From Ashinkailepas kermadecensis (Eukaryota > Arthropoda > Thecostraca > Neolepadidae), in contig JAOTOM010005184.1 in NCBI GenBank assembly GCA_034440615.1, positions 1,118,501 to 1,182,500 of the forward strand: a stretch of 64,000 bases of DNA. Direction: 5' to 3'. A program made the position numbers and the translations under genes. Below the pieces are notes generated by a model. That model did not search any database, was not told the origin of the DNA, and saw only the letters and a program-made list of their open reading frames with translations. Positions 11,996-24,674 of the stretch are shown here, in pieces (the stretch's first letter is position 1; each line of letters opens with the position of its first letter).

Positions 11996-12499
11996 GGATA
12001 ATCTTTGCCGCATAAGAAACCGTAATCTATGGGGACATCCTCGTGACCATTCCATGTAAAACCACGTCAACTCAGAACAAGGTACTAAAATATACCTGCC
12101 TAGGCAGTTTTGCTGGTTAACACGGATTGATTTAAGCCTGCGAGGTTACTTTTCCTCGGAGCAGTTTCCTCACCCGCTTGCATCCTGAACATTTCGTGTA
12201 AATAGCTTCAATAACTGTCCAGTTCTTAGATGCGGAGGAAGGAGTGTTCGATTCTGTCTCGCTGTCCGCTGTGAGCAAGATCCGAACCGCATCACCGGGC
12301 TACAAACCGTGTTTCTGAATATAAATCGCATGGCTCAAACAGGGATAGATATCGAGGCAGAGAATGGAAAGATGTCGCGTCTCCTTATCTGAGCGCATAA
12401 CTTTCAGTGGTTCAGCAGGGCTAGTGTTGATATCGACTGACCGGAGCCCGTGGCTTCGGGTTTATCAGAATCATAATTTCAAGCAAAAGTAACAGGCTT
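11996..12499. other. Intron sequence, nothing recognised
   Basis: Lies in the 13-kb FN3 intron. Possible eroded 3' tail of the LINE at its right side. Confidence 0.45.
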
Positions 12500-13335
12500 T
12501 TCGGGGGCTTCATTTTCTACAATCTTAAGCATCTCATGCATCACATCACCCCTTAATCTCGTATACTTGAGTGAATACATGAATGCTACAAGCCTCTCCT
12601 CATATTCTAAATTGCCAAGTCAACTGATAGGCCTGGCAGGTATGCGCTGCCCTCTGTTAGCATACCTTTATTCCAGGTGGTGTTGCACATAGGCAAAGTG
12701 CACCTTTCATAACTTATTTTGCATTCATATTGAACACCCTTATTAATAATGTTTAGCATTATAATCGTCCTGCTCCGAGCTGAGTTATATTGCTTTCTGC
12801 TTTCAGATCCCTTGAAACTAGCTCGCCAAAATATTTCCCTTAAAGGGCATCCAGTTAACTACCTGCCATTATATATCTGAATGTCCCACCACCGGACTCC
12901 AGGTGCATAGCCGTGTACTTATCATGGTTGAAAGACATCTGTCGTTTATTAGCCAACTTTTTAAGTCTTGATGAATTTTGAAAGATTGATCATATTGTTA
13001 GACATTCCTACCAGTTTGGTGTCAGCAAATTTAAATAGCCTACTTCTCAGCCCTACCTCAATGTTGCTCACAAAGATCATGAAGAGAAGTGGACTTTGAA
13101 CGGAGCCCTGTGGTACCCCATTTGGGACATCCTTCTATTAAGATTTACATCCATTTAATGCTACTCTTTGTTTCCCTTTCTTTAGCCATGTTTTCAATGC
13201 AGACTAAAACGTTTCCATGAAATCCGTGCTGCTCCAGCTGACGAATTAGACATTTCTACGGAATATTATCAAAAGCTTTGCAGAAGTTTGGGTACATTAC
13301 ATCTATCCTGCTTCTGCTAGTAAGAAGCAAAGAGC
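12500..13335 (-). mobile_element. Decayed, 5'-truncated non-LTR retrotransposon (CR1/Jockey-like RT)
   Basis: Reading the minus strand from 13330 gives broken frames that match a LINE reverse transcriptase in order: a DFCKAFDNIP-like motif, LEQHGFHGNVL, the hallmark GVPQGSVQSPLLFMIF, then RLFKFADTKL (the catalytic FADD box with one aspartate codon lost), MSFNHDKYTAMHL and FGELVSRDLK. Stops and frameshifts break every section. The 5' half of the element is absent. The 3' end fades near 12500. Confidence 0.8.
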
Positions 13336-13852
13336 ACGCATGTGACTGTAACGTACCAATTGCACATCGACGCCCAGAGCGGAGTGCACAACAACAACAA
13401 AATAAAGACAAATGTAAATTCGTTGACTTGGGCTGATTATCTATTCGGTACTATTCAACTTCATGCAGTTCGATAAGACATCGACTATGCAACGCGTTTC
13501 AGTACTTGGTACAACCTCTTGTGGGTTCGGAGGGGTGTAGGACGTTCGCAAGAAACATCAGTGGAGCAACAAGCATCAGTAGTGATAATGCTTTCGGAGA
13601 CTGGTTCATCCAGATAAAGTAAATGTCATCTACTATGCATTTCAAGCCCTTTGACGCCCTGTCGTAATCAAAAACTTCCGACGCAACAACTCATATGCTT
13701 TGACAATGGGTATTTGAGACGTAACCGGAACCTGTATTATCAGGGTTTATTAATGTTGCACGAATATTCAAGATACTCGTTATTGACCCGCAATGCTAAA
13801 CAACGGAGATCGGATCGTCTTCGTGACTGAAGTTAGCAGCTACTTCAGAACG

Positions 13853-13970
13853 AAGCCCCGCCCACGCATCTCGGGCGGCTGAATGTCCGCCGGTACTGTA
13901 AGGACCCGAGTTAGGCTGATGGTACTTGAGTTGTCAAGGCCGACCGGCAGCGAGTTAGTGGGCGGGGCTT
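13853..13970. mobile_element. 118-bp segment with perfect 13-bp terminal inverted repeats
   Basis: AAGCCCCGCCCAC at 13853-13865 is the exact reverse complement of GTGGGCGGGGCTT at 13958-13970. This is MITE-like or could be chance pairing of GC boxes; no target duplication is obvious. Confidence 0.3.
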
Positions 13971-14388
13971 ACAGATTGTTGGCGGCTGTAGCCGCAGCTC
14001 AGGTCCCTGAGCCGTTCAACATGGCGAGACAATGACAAGTGCCTGATTTTTTTTTGCTCTATGGCAAAACACCTATAGAACAAGCAGCCGGAGCAAAGGT
14101 TTCGGCTGTGCTTCAAAGGCCGTTGCCGACATATCCCTGATGTAAATTATGTTGCAAATTTTATTTAAAGAAAAATCGGGGCGTCAAAAGGGTTGGAAAG
14201 CACAGTAACACACAGTTGCTCACCTTGGCGCAAACAAAATAGAACAGGCGAGAAGCATGGACAGTGGTTGTTCTGTTATCGGTCAGCGAACAAATAACCG
14301 CTTCACTGGATACGGCAAATGATATATGAACGTTTTACCAGGCCCAACGTTCAGTGCAGTTTTGAGAACTTCCTAAGGCTCACCCTGG

Positions 14389-14420
14389 CGGATGAGTCCC
14401 AATAATTCTTAGGGACAAAT
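14389..14420 (+). ncRNA. Degenerate hammerhead ribozyme-like motif
   Basis: CGGATGA, then stem GTCCC (14396-14400), an 11-nt loop, stem GGGAC (14412-14416) and AAAT follow hammerhead order (CUGANGA, stem II, GAAA). The core U4 is G and the G of GAAA is missing, so it would be inactive. Likely a relic of a Penelope-like element or retrozyme. Confidence 0.3.
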
Positions 14421-14731
14421 ACGGAAATTTCTTTTGCAAGATATAAACGAAGCATTTTGGGGGAGCTGGGCTAATCCACGACGTATTCTTCAGACGTACA
14501 TTATTTTATACACGAAGTCGTCACCACGAACGGATTTGTGATCCGCTCCTGGCGATAACGCCGTAGAAGCTTTTGTTGAGAAACACTGATAAAGATCAGC
14601 AAAATTATCTTCTCGAGACACACTATATGTCGAGTAATGCCGGTGCATCAGCAGAGCAAGGCTTTCAAAATACACTCCAGTTGAGACATGTCAGCCAGTC
14701 CAGAGAGCTAGCCGGCGAGGACTCCGGAGAG

Positions 14732-14848
14732 ATTCCTCAACCTGAGGTAGATCCGGAGAGACGCCTCAACCTCAGGTAGATCCGGAGAGACGCCTCAACC
14801 TCAGGTAGATCCGGAGAGGTGCCTCAACCTCAGGTAGAGTCGGAGAAA
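14732..14848. repeat. 29-bp minisatellite, 4 copies
   Basis: GGTAGATCCGGAGAGACGCC TCAACCTCA recurs at 14746, 14775 and 14804, with partial units at the ends. Confidence 0.9.
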
Positions 14849-16743
14849 CGCTTTTCAGCAGCAGATCTCCGTCCGATGAGACCTACTCACAAAAGTAACC
14901 TTTCCAACTGAGACACTCCGTCGAAAAAGTCAACCACACACGAACCGAGTATCCAGAAAATGGTTGCAAATCTGCAACAACAGCACTCTTATTAAGGGTG
15001 CCACGCAGTCCGTGCGAATTTGGATGGCCGCTGGAAGCTTCCAAGAGATACGAACACTTTAAGTGACATTGCTGTCTAATTGCATTACAATTTTCCGCCG
15101 ACGAGTTTCTGCAAGTCGTCTCCCCTGACCTCGAGGACGAAACGAAAACATGGCTAGTTTGATTTCCCCCCGGACGAGTTGGCTGGCAAAGCGAGCTCGC
15201 CGACTGCCTCTCCAGACGCCTCCATCAATCGCTTCGGCTGGCCGGCCGGCCTGTCCACATCCCGGCGGCGCCACTGTTTTTGCTTTCGCGACGGGGGCGC
15301 GCACGGCTCGTAAGATTGGCGGCGCGGTGCGGCCGCTTCATTTCCGGCGTGTTCGGGCCGAGAGGCGCGCGGCGTGCGCCAGCCGGCCGGCGGCCGTCCG
15401 ATGCACGCGGCGCCCGCACGGCCGCCGGCCAGAGCCGCCGTAAGTGCTCGGCTTCATAATGTCCGCGCGCCGCGCCAAGTGGTCGTATAATTAAAGTGTT
15501 AGGGATATAATAAGGCGGCGATATGAGACTGGGCCGCTGACGGCCGACATGAATATTCGGCCGGCTGACGGACGGCGCGCCGTGCTTGTCGCGTGACGGA
15601 CGCCGCCGCGCCACGCGCGCCGCAGTTTGCACGGCCGCACGGCATTAATGCAGACTCGGTGACAAATAGGACGCGTCAGGTCCGCTGTTGATGTGCCTTG
15701 GCGTATGGGGCAGCACACAATAGCGTCAACTAATGACAATTAAGATACATAATCCTGTTGTTTAGACAATGGTCGACAGGAAAATAGCACAAAGCGCGTG
15801 GCGTTTATTTTCTGTGGCTTGTTCTACGATGGGAATGGAAAATAGCTTCTTTGAGTGATCCACGACGCAGTTTCCTAGACGTAAAATGTATCCAGGCAAG
15901 CATTTAGACCAAAAGAAGGAGAAAATATATTTAGTTGCATCATAGCAAATGCACATTAAAAGCTGAGATTATCACCACCAAACGGTCTTTGAATTAAGTT
16001 TCCGCAAATGGATATTTTATTCTGACGCAGGAAGTTGGAATTAACAGCGTGCGATAAATCTGTCGTCGGCAGCACGTTAATTGAAATAAAAGCTTTCGCC
16101 TTTGCAGTATATCTTCGTGATGGACGACGTCTTGCGGTGTGCCGTTTATTACCGGACAAGTGCCCTTTATCAACACACCGCACACACGGAAAGACGGCAG
16201 GGACACGGCGTGGCCGCAACCGACGGCGCCGTTCGGTCGGCCGTTGTGTGCGCCCTCGAACCGCGGCACAAAACGCCGCCATCGACCAGGACACGTCGCC
16301 GCTGCGCCAGTTCCGCCGCCGCCACATGGCCGGACCGATTCAATTGCGGCGCGGCGCGCACGTGCGAACGGCGCGAGCGCGCCGCCGATCGGCATTCTGT
16401 GCGACGCAGCCGCGTCGACGAAGCGTGGCCGTGGTTTCCTCGTCACCGCCGCTGCTTCAGGCGGTGCCCCGGGCGACGCCCCAGGCGGCGTGCTGGCGGC
16501 GGCCGAGCCGACGCGAATTTGATGCCGCCGACTGACACTCGCGCCGCCCCCAAACGCAATCCGATGGGCCGCCCCGCGAGCGCCACGAGCATGCAATTCG
16601 GCCGAGCGTCAGGCCCGTGATCGGGCCAGACACGGAAAGCATTGCCTGGCGCGCGTGACGTGAGTGACCTGATAGACGGGCCACTTCGCCGCGCCGAGCG
16701 CCGGAGTTTGCCTTGTCGCCGGCCGACAAACGTGCATGTGGCC
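14849..16743. other. GC-rich islands in the FN3 intron
   Basis: 15150-15660 and 16180-16740 are strongly GC- and CpG-rich with GGCCGGCC and CCGCCG runs, open on both strands by composition. They could be promoter islands or unrecognised exons; no domain is visible. Confidence 0.4.
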
Positions 16744-18093
16744 CAATGTATTGGAGTTAAGCTAATTGGAATTAGTGACTCAATTCCAGCCCCTACTCTC
16801 AGCAAAAGGGGTGACTTCAACTCCGGGTGCATTTTCTGGGAGAAGGAATGACTCCAATTCCACCTGGTATCGAAAAACCAGCTAAGAGCCAAATTCCAAG
16901 TACTTTATCAAAAATAACACAGGCATAATATCTAATAACATAGCATTACATCGGTATCAGTGAATGTGTACTGGTTCAGTAGTTTCACATGTAGCCACCA
17001 TACATCAGTGCATATTCTGCGAAATGTCTACAATGTTGAAGATTGAAGATATGAACAATTTCGTGCATGCTCCCCACTGACCCAAACCCATTCATGAAAT
17101 AAAAATGCCCTCAGGAATGACCGATAACATACTAAAAGCATTCATCTCACATTTTCCACGCCTGCTCTGCAACAGGATGGACATATATTTTCACCGTCCC
17201 AAGTCTTCCGAAAATCCCCCTACCAGTGGCCGCAACAGTTGAACATGCCCCACAAAGCCACGCTGTTGGTCGGCTTCCATCCCATCGTTTTAGTGCACAA
17301 CAAAACAGTATTAAACAACGACTGCACTGTTTATGGTGATCTGTCAGTTCTGTCGGATGCTTACATCGCACGTGACATATGATGTTCAACGTCACTGACA
17401 CCGTTTCCCGGATGACGGCCTTGCACACCTTACGCGTAGCTCGCGATACCATGCTCCTTCCTGTTTGTGAAAACTCCTCAAAGAATGAAGGCTTCATTAC
17501 GGCGGAACTCTCACTGGCGGAACCACTACTACTGACCGTGGGGTCGTTGGTGCCGATACACTCCACATCCTCTGGCACAGCTCTGAAAAAAACTCACCCA
17601 GTGGACTTTTCTCGTACGACACCCCGACATCTCAACGCTCAAAGCACACCATGCACGCGCTGACAATTTTGGGCTCTTCCGGTTCTTGACGATCACACGT
17701 GACTGGCGCTAGACTCAGACAGCATCGCATTGCACCTCGACATGAACCTCCGCTCCGGAGATATCGAACGGTAGTACAGCAGTGGTAGGTCATCCCGGTA
17801 TCGTATTGCACGCCGACATACTCCTCTGCTCCGGAGATACCGAATGGCAGTTCAGCAGTGAGATGTCATTCCTACTTTGAATTGAATTAATATGCACTGG
17901 CCGCTTCAATGCAAGTTACAACATATTTTTAGGAGTTAAACATGGGCTTAACTCAAAGTCCTCTGCAACAAAGTGGAGTTTTCCAACTCCGGTGAGACGT
18001 ACGTGGAATTACTCCAACTTCGGCTCCTTTGAGCACAAAACAGGATTCACTCCGGAACCACTCAACTCCAGCTAATTTAACTCCAATACACTG
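16744..18093. mobile_element. Putative 1.35-kb element with imperfect terminal inverted repeats
   Basis: The left end (CAATGTATTGGAGTTAA...) and the reverse complement of the right end (CAGTGTATTGGAGTTAA...) match over about 40 bp with a few changes, and both continue into GGAGTT/AACTCC-rich sub-terminal DNA. The interior has no recognised transposase. A minus-strand 143-codon frame (17578-17147) is unassigned. No clear target duplication was seen. Confidence 0.45.
17726..17877. repeat. 76-bp tandem duplication, diverged
   Basis: CGCATTGCACCTCGACAT... at 17726 and CGTATTGCACGCCGACAT... at 17802, both with CTCCGGAGATA.CGAA. It lies inside the 1.35-kb inverted-repeat element. Confidence 0.75.
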
Positions 18094-18302
18094 AAAGGGG
18101 ACAGATATAATTGCCAGTGGATTTCGAGTGCCACTCGACGTCAGGCGACCACCGAAGTTAGAGTGGTGAGCCCCCACACTTAGGTCAACCAAATAAAAAA
18201 TGGGTAATTTCTGAATGGTTCTGAACCATGAAGTTCAAACCAGGCAAATGCGATTATAGATCAAAACTGCTACCGTGTTCACTGCTAACGACAAAACAGC
18301 TC

Positions 18303-18556
18303 CGACACTACTGCTACGCGACATTACTGCTACAAACATTCCTGCTCTCGGCAATGCTTTTACGCGATATTGCTGCTAAACGACATCACTGCTGCAGACT
18401 TTGCGCTTTCACACATTACTTCCACGCGATATACTTCCACGGGACATAACTGCTATACGCGACATTGCTGGTACAGGCATTACCGTTGAACACTTTACTC
18501 GCTCCGGACATTACTTTTACGCGACATTACTGCTATGCATTACTGCTACGGATTGC
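18303..18556. repeat. Degenerate 15-bp repeat, CGACATTACTGCTAC
   Basis: Many imperfect copies of CGACATTACTGCTAC. The same motif family recurs at 21494-21570 and 21781-22005. Confidence 0.75.
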
Positions 18557-19570
18557 CAGAGGTGCAAAAATATGCCAATCGGATACCTTCCCTTGATTCC
18601 AAAGGCCAGTTTTGCAACCTATCACATGCGGCCCTACGTAGTGCATTTACCTCTTTATGATTATTAACATTCCAGTGCACAGTACCGCCACTGAAGATGC
18701 AGATCACTACCTAATTACTCTTGGGAATGCAAACATTGATTTTCCTCAGCCCTTGATTTATTGGTGACGATAATTATTACATAGACGCACATAAAAACAA
18801 TGCATTAGCAAGCTTAGCAATGGTGCAAAGGTGCAACATGACAACAAAGGTTCACAATTGTATCAACACACTGGGCATGCTAGAGCTGCAATATGTCAAC
18901 CAAGAATGTCAAATCAGTGTGCCTACAAAACATAACAATTTGTGTCACAACACACTTCACTTACTAAAAATGAATGTAGATATAATGTCACGGATGCCAG
19001 AACAAGCTGAGGTTGCCAATACCATAACATCACAATAAAGTTTCAAAAATTGCATTGCAACACCATGGGTACAGGGATGAAACAAAAGCAGACTGGTCTT
19101 GGATCTTTTCCATCTAGAGGATTGTCTTCTCCAAAAAGAAAATATCAGCCATTTTCTAGTTTGAAGGTTGAATGGTGCCACATTCATTGTTGATTTACTA
19201 TTTGGCATAAGGTTCGCAACTCACTTGGAAGTCAAAGGTGTTTCACATACTACAAATAGGAAGGACACTATCCTCCCAGAGTAGGCACGCTCACAAATTT
19301 TCCTCTAAATCCATGATTCAAAGACATACATTAAACACCAAACGTTGGTGTCCAAGATATCACACGGAACAGGAAAAGCAAAAGGGTTAAGTTCGGTTTA
19401 TAAGTTAAATTTTTGAAAGGAAAAAATTGCTTGAAAATGTTCTTTTTTAACTTATTCTCACATTGAATGATATTCTAGATTAGGTTAGGTTATGCCACAT
19501 TTTAAAAACATTGCTTTGCATGCCAAATTATCCAACTCCAAGCCTATTTCTGGTGTTATTTTGCCTGCCA

Positions 19571-19850
19571 ACTGAAAAGTATGCAATTGCAGAATAAATG
19601 AGTAGCCACTTCATGTTAACCACATTCATAAATATTGCATTAGAAAAAGGAATTCCAAGAATTCCAAAAATTACCTTCAGGTACATATTCACCCAGTCAT
19701 GTTCCTTGCCATGTCCTGTTTCTCAATGACCCTTTGAAATGCCTGCCATTTCTTTTTAGATGGATGTTCAGGCGGTTCAGGTTCCAAGAGCAGTCGCGTT
19801 TTTGGAATCTGGGAAACTTCCATCCTTCCAAAAATGAATCTTGGACATTA
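19571..19850 (-). pseudogene. Exon-like remnant with a short consensus intron
   Basis: On the minus strand a frame ending KEHDWVNMYLK reaches the donor CTGAAG|GTAATT (19675). A 103-bp intron ends TACTTTTCAG (19572), and the next stretch, in the same phase, reads LAGKITPEIGLELDNLACK before a stop. Just upstream a different frame reads LLLEPEPPEHPSKKKWQAFQ, implying a frameshift near 19720. The family is unknown. Plus-strand frames here are also open for short runs, so the strand call rests on the intron borders. Confidence 0.25.
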
Positions 19851-20960
19851 GCCATGCAGCACAAATGACCCACAATGGCATGATGTGATGGACATTTATT
19901 GGAAGAATTGCATGATTGACATGAGTTAAGTTTTGCAAGAAAACAATGGTTTGATTGTATCTTGGAATCATGGAATTGGGGAGAATGTTTTTAGATAATC
20001 GGACATAAATTTGGAGATCATAATTTACTTTGTGTTTGTGATATTCGAGACTGCATTTTGAATATTTCAGTTTGTTTTCACATTTGTATGACAGCAATAA
20101 GCTTGAACTCTGCCAAACACATGCATGGCTTAACAATCGCTAGAGAAGGAGGCTATGATCTTCATGACGGGATGACGTTTTAATGTTGGAAATCCTCGAT
20201 CAAGCTGTTTTCCTAATCATGACCAGGACTCCAACGAACCCCAAAGTCCATTGCTACTCACAATTTGGTGCATGACGCACAATTAGAGATGAACGCAAGT
20301 TTCCAATCGCTGTTCATGATATCCGTTGGCGGCTGACAAGGAGGAATTAACGATTGGCGCAGCCGCGTTATAACTGTATTGGCGCCTAATTATTGCTAAA
20401 TGTTTGGAATAATTTTATTTTGAGAAAGTAGTGAACGCAGTTACTGCTTTTTGTTTTGTATTTATACCTCACACCATTAAAACATTCTTACGTTTGCATA
20501 TTAAGGTCAGAATTTCTCGTTTCACATCCCCATCATCGAACATGAATTTATAAAGTTCTGAACACCACCCTGCCTGTTAGTGCGGAAATGTATCCCATGT
20601 GTATAGAGTCATAAGAAGCACAATTAATATAAATGTAGCGAATTTTCGTTGAAATTTCGGACACATGGACTGTAAAATCAAAACCCAAGATTTATTTGAC
20701 AAAATCATCTTCCACAAAATGCTTCTAGATGCTTTATCGCTGGGTACCTGATATATTTTGTCTCAGGCCAAACGACTCGAGAGGGTGAACGGACCATCAC
20801 TTTCTTCGATGGGGTATCCTATCTCAACCATCGCACCAATCAGCTTACGTTTCCCTGGTATTCGACCAATCAGATCTCAGAATGACCTACGGTAAAAATA
20901 ATATAGGATATGGACTGTTGCTACCACAACACGAAGTGCTATCCCAAAATGTCTTCTAAT

Positions 20961-21291
20961 CAGAGGCGGATACAGGGGGTCGGGGAGCAGTGGTGGCATG
21001 TATCCCCTCCGCGTGGAAAGGTGGCTCCCCTCCAGGAAGGCTTGAGTGCACCCGCCCACCTTCCGCTCCAGGGATTTCTCAGCCAAAGGCTCACCTCTCG
21101 GAGGAAAGGGCGACCCCTAAGACGAAAAGGCGCCACCTCAGCATGCTGGAGTGCACCCCCTCCCCGGTTCAAAGATTTTCTGCCGAATGCGTCGTTCCGG
21201 GGACTTTCGCAGTGGTGGCCCTATGATGGATGAAATGGTGCTACTCCAGACAAGTGCCTCCACCTACTGAACATTTATGGATCTACCCCTG
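20961..21291 (+). mobile_element. Possible non-autonomous transposon fragment, related to 57817-57985
   Basis: Ends CAGAGGCGGATACA and TGGATCTACCCCTG are partly complementary in the inverted sense (10 of 14). The body shares CCCCTCC, CAGCCA-AGGC and CCAGACAAGTGCC blocks in the same order with 57817-57985. Boundaries are approximate. Confidence 0.35.
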
Positions 21292-21493
21292 CTACGATGT
21301 TTCCAAGTTAACACATGCAATTTCGGTTAGCATCTTCATTTACATGAAACATCTATTTTAACACAGTGGGGACTGCTGATGTTTTCGACAAGATTGTGCT
21401 ACCAAGGAGTTGCGTTATCAGGTCCATCTGCTGCCCTCCATGAATGGTAAGAGGGTACTTTTTTTGCACCTCTGCGGATTGCACTGCCCCCGC

Positions 21494-22005
21494 CATTGCT
21501 TGCATGCGACATTGCTGCTACACCAAATTGCTGCTACATGACATTACTGCTACAGTATTTACCGCTCTCGACTAAAGGCACAGCCAAGAGCCCCTCCACC
21601 CCCCCCTTTGCTACTTAAAAAATACACTAGATGAAACGAGAATTTGATATTTTCATTACTCAAAACCATAAATTTTGCCGACAGATTTATCCGTTACATT
21701 AGGTTTTTTTTCTTCTTTGGTGGGGGGGGGGGTCGGGCCCCCCCCCCCCTTTAGGAAAATCCTGGCTGCGTCACTGCTCCCAACATTACTTCCACGTGAC
21801 ATCACTCCTCAACATTACTGCTACAGACTTCGCCACCCCAGCCATCGCTGCTGTCGTCTGTGCTACGCGACATTACTGCTACAGGCTTCGCCATCCCATA
21901 CAACGCAGCTGCTGTCTGTGCTACGAGGCATTGCTGCTGCGGGAGAGTTTACTGTTTCTGACGAGACTCATGTTCGGAACTACTACTGCACGTCACCACT
22001 GCCAC
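21494..22005. repeat. Degenerate 15-bp repeat split by a MITE-like insertion
   Basis: Units such as ACATTACTGCTACAG occur before 21570 and after 21781. The 195-bp element at 21582-21776 sits between them. Confidence 0.65.
21582..21776 (-). mobile_element. Small MITE-like element, copy 1
   Basis: On the minus strand it begins CAGTGACGCAGCCAGGA and ends TTGGCTGTGCCTTTAG, with an internal GGGCCCGACCC block. Copy 2 at 58850-59055 has the same ends and block and nearly the same length. It interrupts a 15-bp repeat tract, whose units continue on both sides. The G/C homopolymer tracts inside may be imprecisely sequenced. Confidence 0.55.
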
Positions 22006-24674
22006 GGAAGTTGCTGCTCCCGAGGTCACTGGTGTATCAACAGCATACTGTTCACGAAGCTCCAACTACTGTCTCAAGTATGTACACATGCACTACATAC
22101 TGGAAACGTTCAAAAACCTTCCTCTGTGGGTTACAGGGTTATCCAACGAGAGCTTTGGATGGGGACTAAATTGTTTGAACCTCGATGATTTAGACAAAGT
22201 GCCACTCCTGGCTGCAACAGGTTAAATGACGTCGCTAGGAACAAAATCATTATTTCGTATTTCGTTTCGGAGGAAACACTTAAGCATCTATGCAACAAAG
22301 CATATTCAGATTCCGCTCAACGTGTTGTAAAAAAGAGCAATTTGTTGTTTAAACAAAATAGAGAATAGCATGTTCGTCTGCATCACGTCCGATTTGCCAC
22401 GTGTTTGCTGGCGACATTGCAAGACTGCTGAAAGGCTATGTACGCCTCATAGCAACTGTTGGCATTAAAAGCCAATACGTGCAAGAGAGGGTTCCGTTGC
22501 TCCAGGTACTTTGTTCGCCATGTCCGAATATTCGAGGCACTAAGCTGAAGCGTGGTAATGTTTTCCAAACGATAATCGGTTCACACTGTGTCGAATATTT
22601 CAGGCATATTATGGACAATAGTATGTCATAAAAGTTTAAATATCTAGAGTAGTCTGCTGCATGCAAAGGTACGATACCAGCTAGTGTACCGGCTCATGTG
22701 CGCTTCGCTTTTTATCGTGGAAGATGTGAGAAAATCAGAGGCTCACACGAAAGCAAATTTATGGGAATTCCGAAGTTTATTCTTGGTGAATTTCAATCGC
22801 GATCATGGTAATCCAGATCCAGATCGGCTCCTGCTATCACTTTCCAATTTGATATGTCTTTCTTTACGTCATTCGCGGACATTATGTTAAACATTGCGTG
22901 CTGGGCTCTAACGAACCGGTGCCAGGGCGGTCGGGCCACTACATCGTCTCCATACGGGTTTTAGATGTGCATTTAAATATTTTTGTTCCTGAACAAATCA
23001 TACAAGACACAGTGAAAAGATAAGTATGGGTGCATACAAAAATCATCAAAGAAAACTAACAATCAAACAAAACAAATGTGACCTCAGGTCAGGTCTCTAG
23101 GTCCAGCAAAGAGTTAAGTGCTAGGAAGATGTTTATCTGCACGTAACTTGCTTACTTTGAGTACTAATAATTTTCTTTAAATCTGAAAGACAAGCGGTGA
23201 CAAATTGTGCCTTTAAGAGCGTGCCAGGATTCAAATCACTATCATGTCAGATCACTGAAATATGGTCTGAAACGTCCCGTTGGTACATGCATCTCAGGCG
23301 CATCAGAGGCTAAAATACGGGCTATTACGAAGTACAAATGGCTAAACCAGAATGCAAGCCGAGTTCATTTCTGATGTTATTGGATCCAAACGATAAAAAC
23401 GTAATCTTTGAACTTCTTCCGAAGCATTCTCAAAGCGGCCTTGGTTTTGCTGCTTTTGGCTTTGAAAATACACGGTTTTTATTTGGTAGCATTCATTCAT
23501 TGGCCGTCCTTCAGTGCCCTCCTCTGTTAAAAAAAAAAAATTCAACAGTTCATCACATATTTCCAGGTATTTGATCTTGACGGGACTGGTGACCTTGACC
23601 TTTGCATGTGTCACCTATGCTAGACGAAGACTGCATATAAATATTGCATATAAATATTGAAGCCCGAAATCGCATTTTCTTCACGACCGGAGTTCGGAAA
23701 GTACAGCGAAGACCGGGCAACTGACTGCACCCAGACATTGGCCCGTCCACCTGATCCGGAAGGTCAACGAAAAGAAGTAAAAAGGCGTATAAAATAAATT
23801 CCAGTAACTCCAGTAACTTCAGTAACCGGTACAGCAACGTTCAAGAATGTAGCAACGCCATGTCCTTGATCGCATCTCTCTATCTCGCCCAGACCAAAGG
23901 GACATGCGGAATTACAAGTAACAAACCGTTCAGGTACATATCTGCCGTGTACTGCATCTATATAGTGCATAGAACAAAAGCAAGCGAGGGGGGTCGAATT
24001 CCCCCCCCGCCGCACACTGCGTGGGGTAGAAAATTGTCCAGCACTGAGAGTGTTAACATTCATGTGTTCATGCTAAGCATCAGTGGAATAAACAAAAATA
24101 ACTTCGAGTAGGAGCATATTTTAGGAATAACCTCAAAAACGCAAACATGTACTATATTTTCCGTGGTAATAAGCTATGCTTCAATACTTTATATTCTGAA
24201 CATACGCTGACGTTCCGATTGAACAAAGCGATCTGGGGAAGCAATAACTTAATGCATGTAAGTCAATGATAAGAAGTTCAATGACGTAATGTTACCGCAC
24301 TAACTAAGCAAGGCGGCGGAGCGCGTGGAGACCAACCCCACAGCTTGATCGCACAATTCCAATTCAACAGGTTATTTTAGTCACGAGTGAAGCGTTCCAA
24401 CCTACCCGGTCGCACGACCAGGTGAATCTCTTCGCTGTGTTAGCACAGACGGCCGGCTGTCGGCTTGTGCGAAACCTCGCCATCGCTCACCCACCGACGG
24501 TGAAGCGTGGTCACGTGCGGCAGTGTAGCCACTGTTTTGTCAGTGCATAGAGGGAGGGACAATGCCAACTGGTGTCGTTCAGCGTTCCACAAGCTGAAGG
24601 CGATCCGGGCTGTGATGATACCCGAGCGCGCATTGCTCTCTGATCTGACTGAGACCTTGGAGCGTGTGACGCAC
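22006..24674. other. Intron sequence, no gene seen
   Basis: AT-rich. A 17-bp duplication GCATATAAATATT occurs at 23633-23662. Small frames near 22684 and 23338 are unsupported. Confidence 0.45.

Noticed and set aside
15150..16620. Arg/Ala-rich ORFs in GC islands
   Set aside because: Open on both strands because of GC composition; no domains or good splice pairs were recognised.
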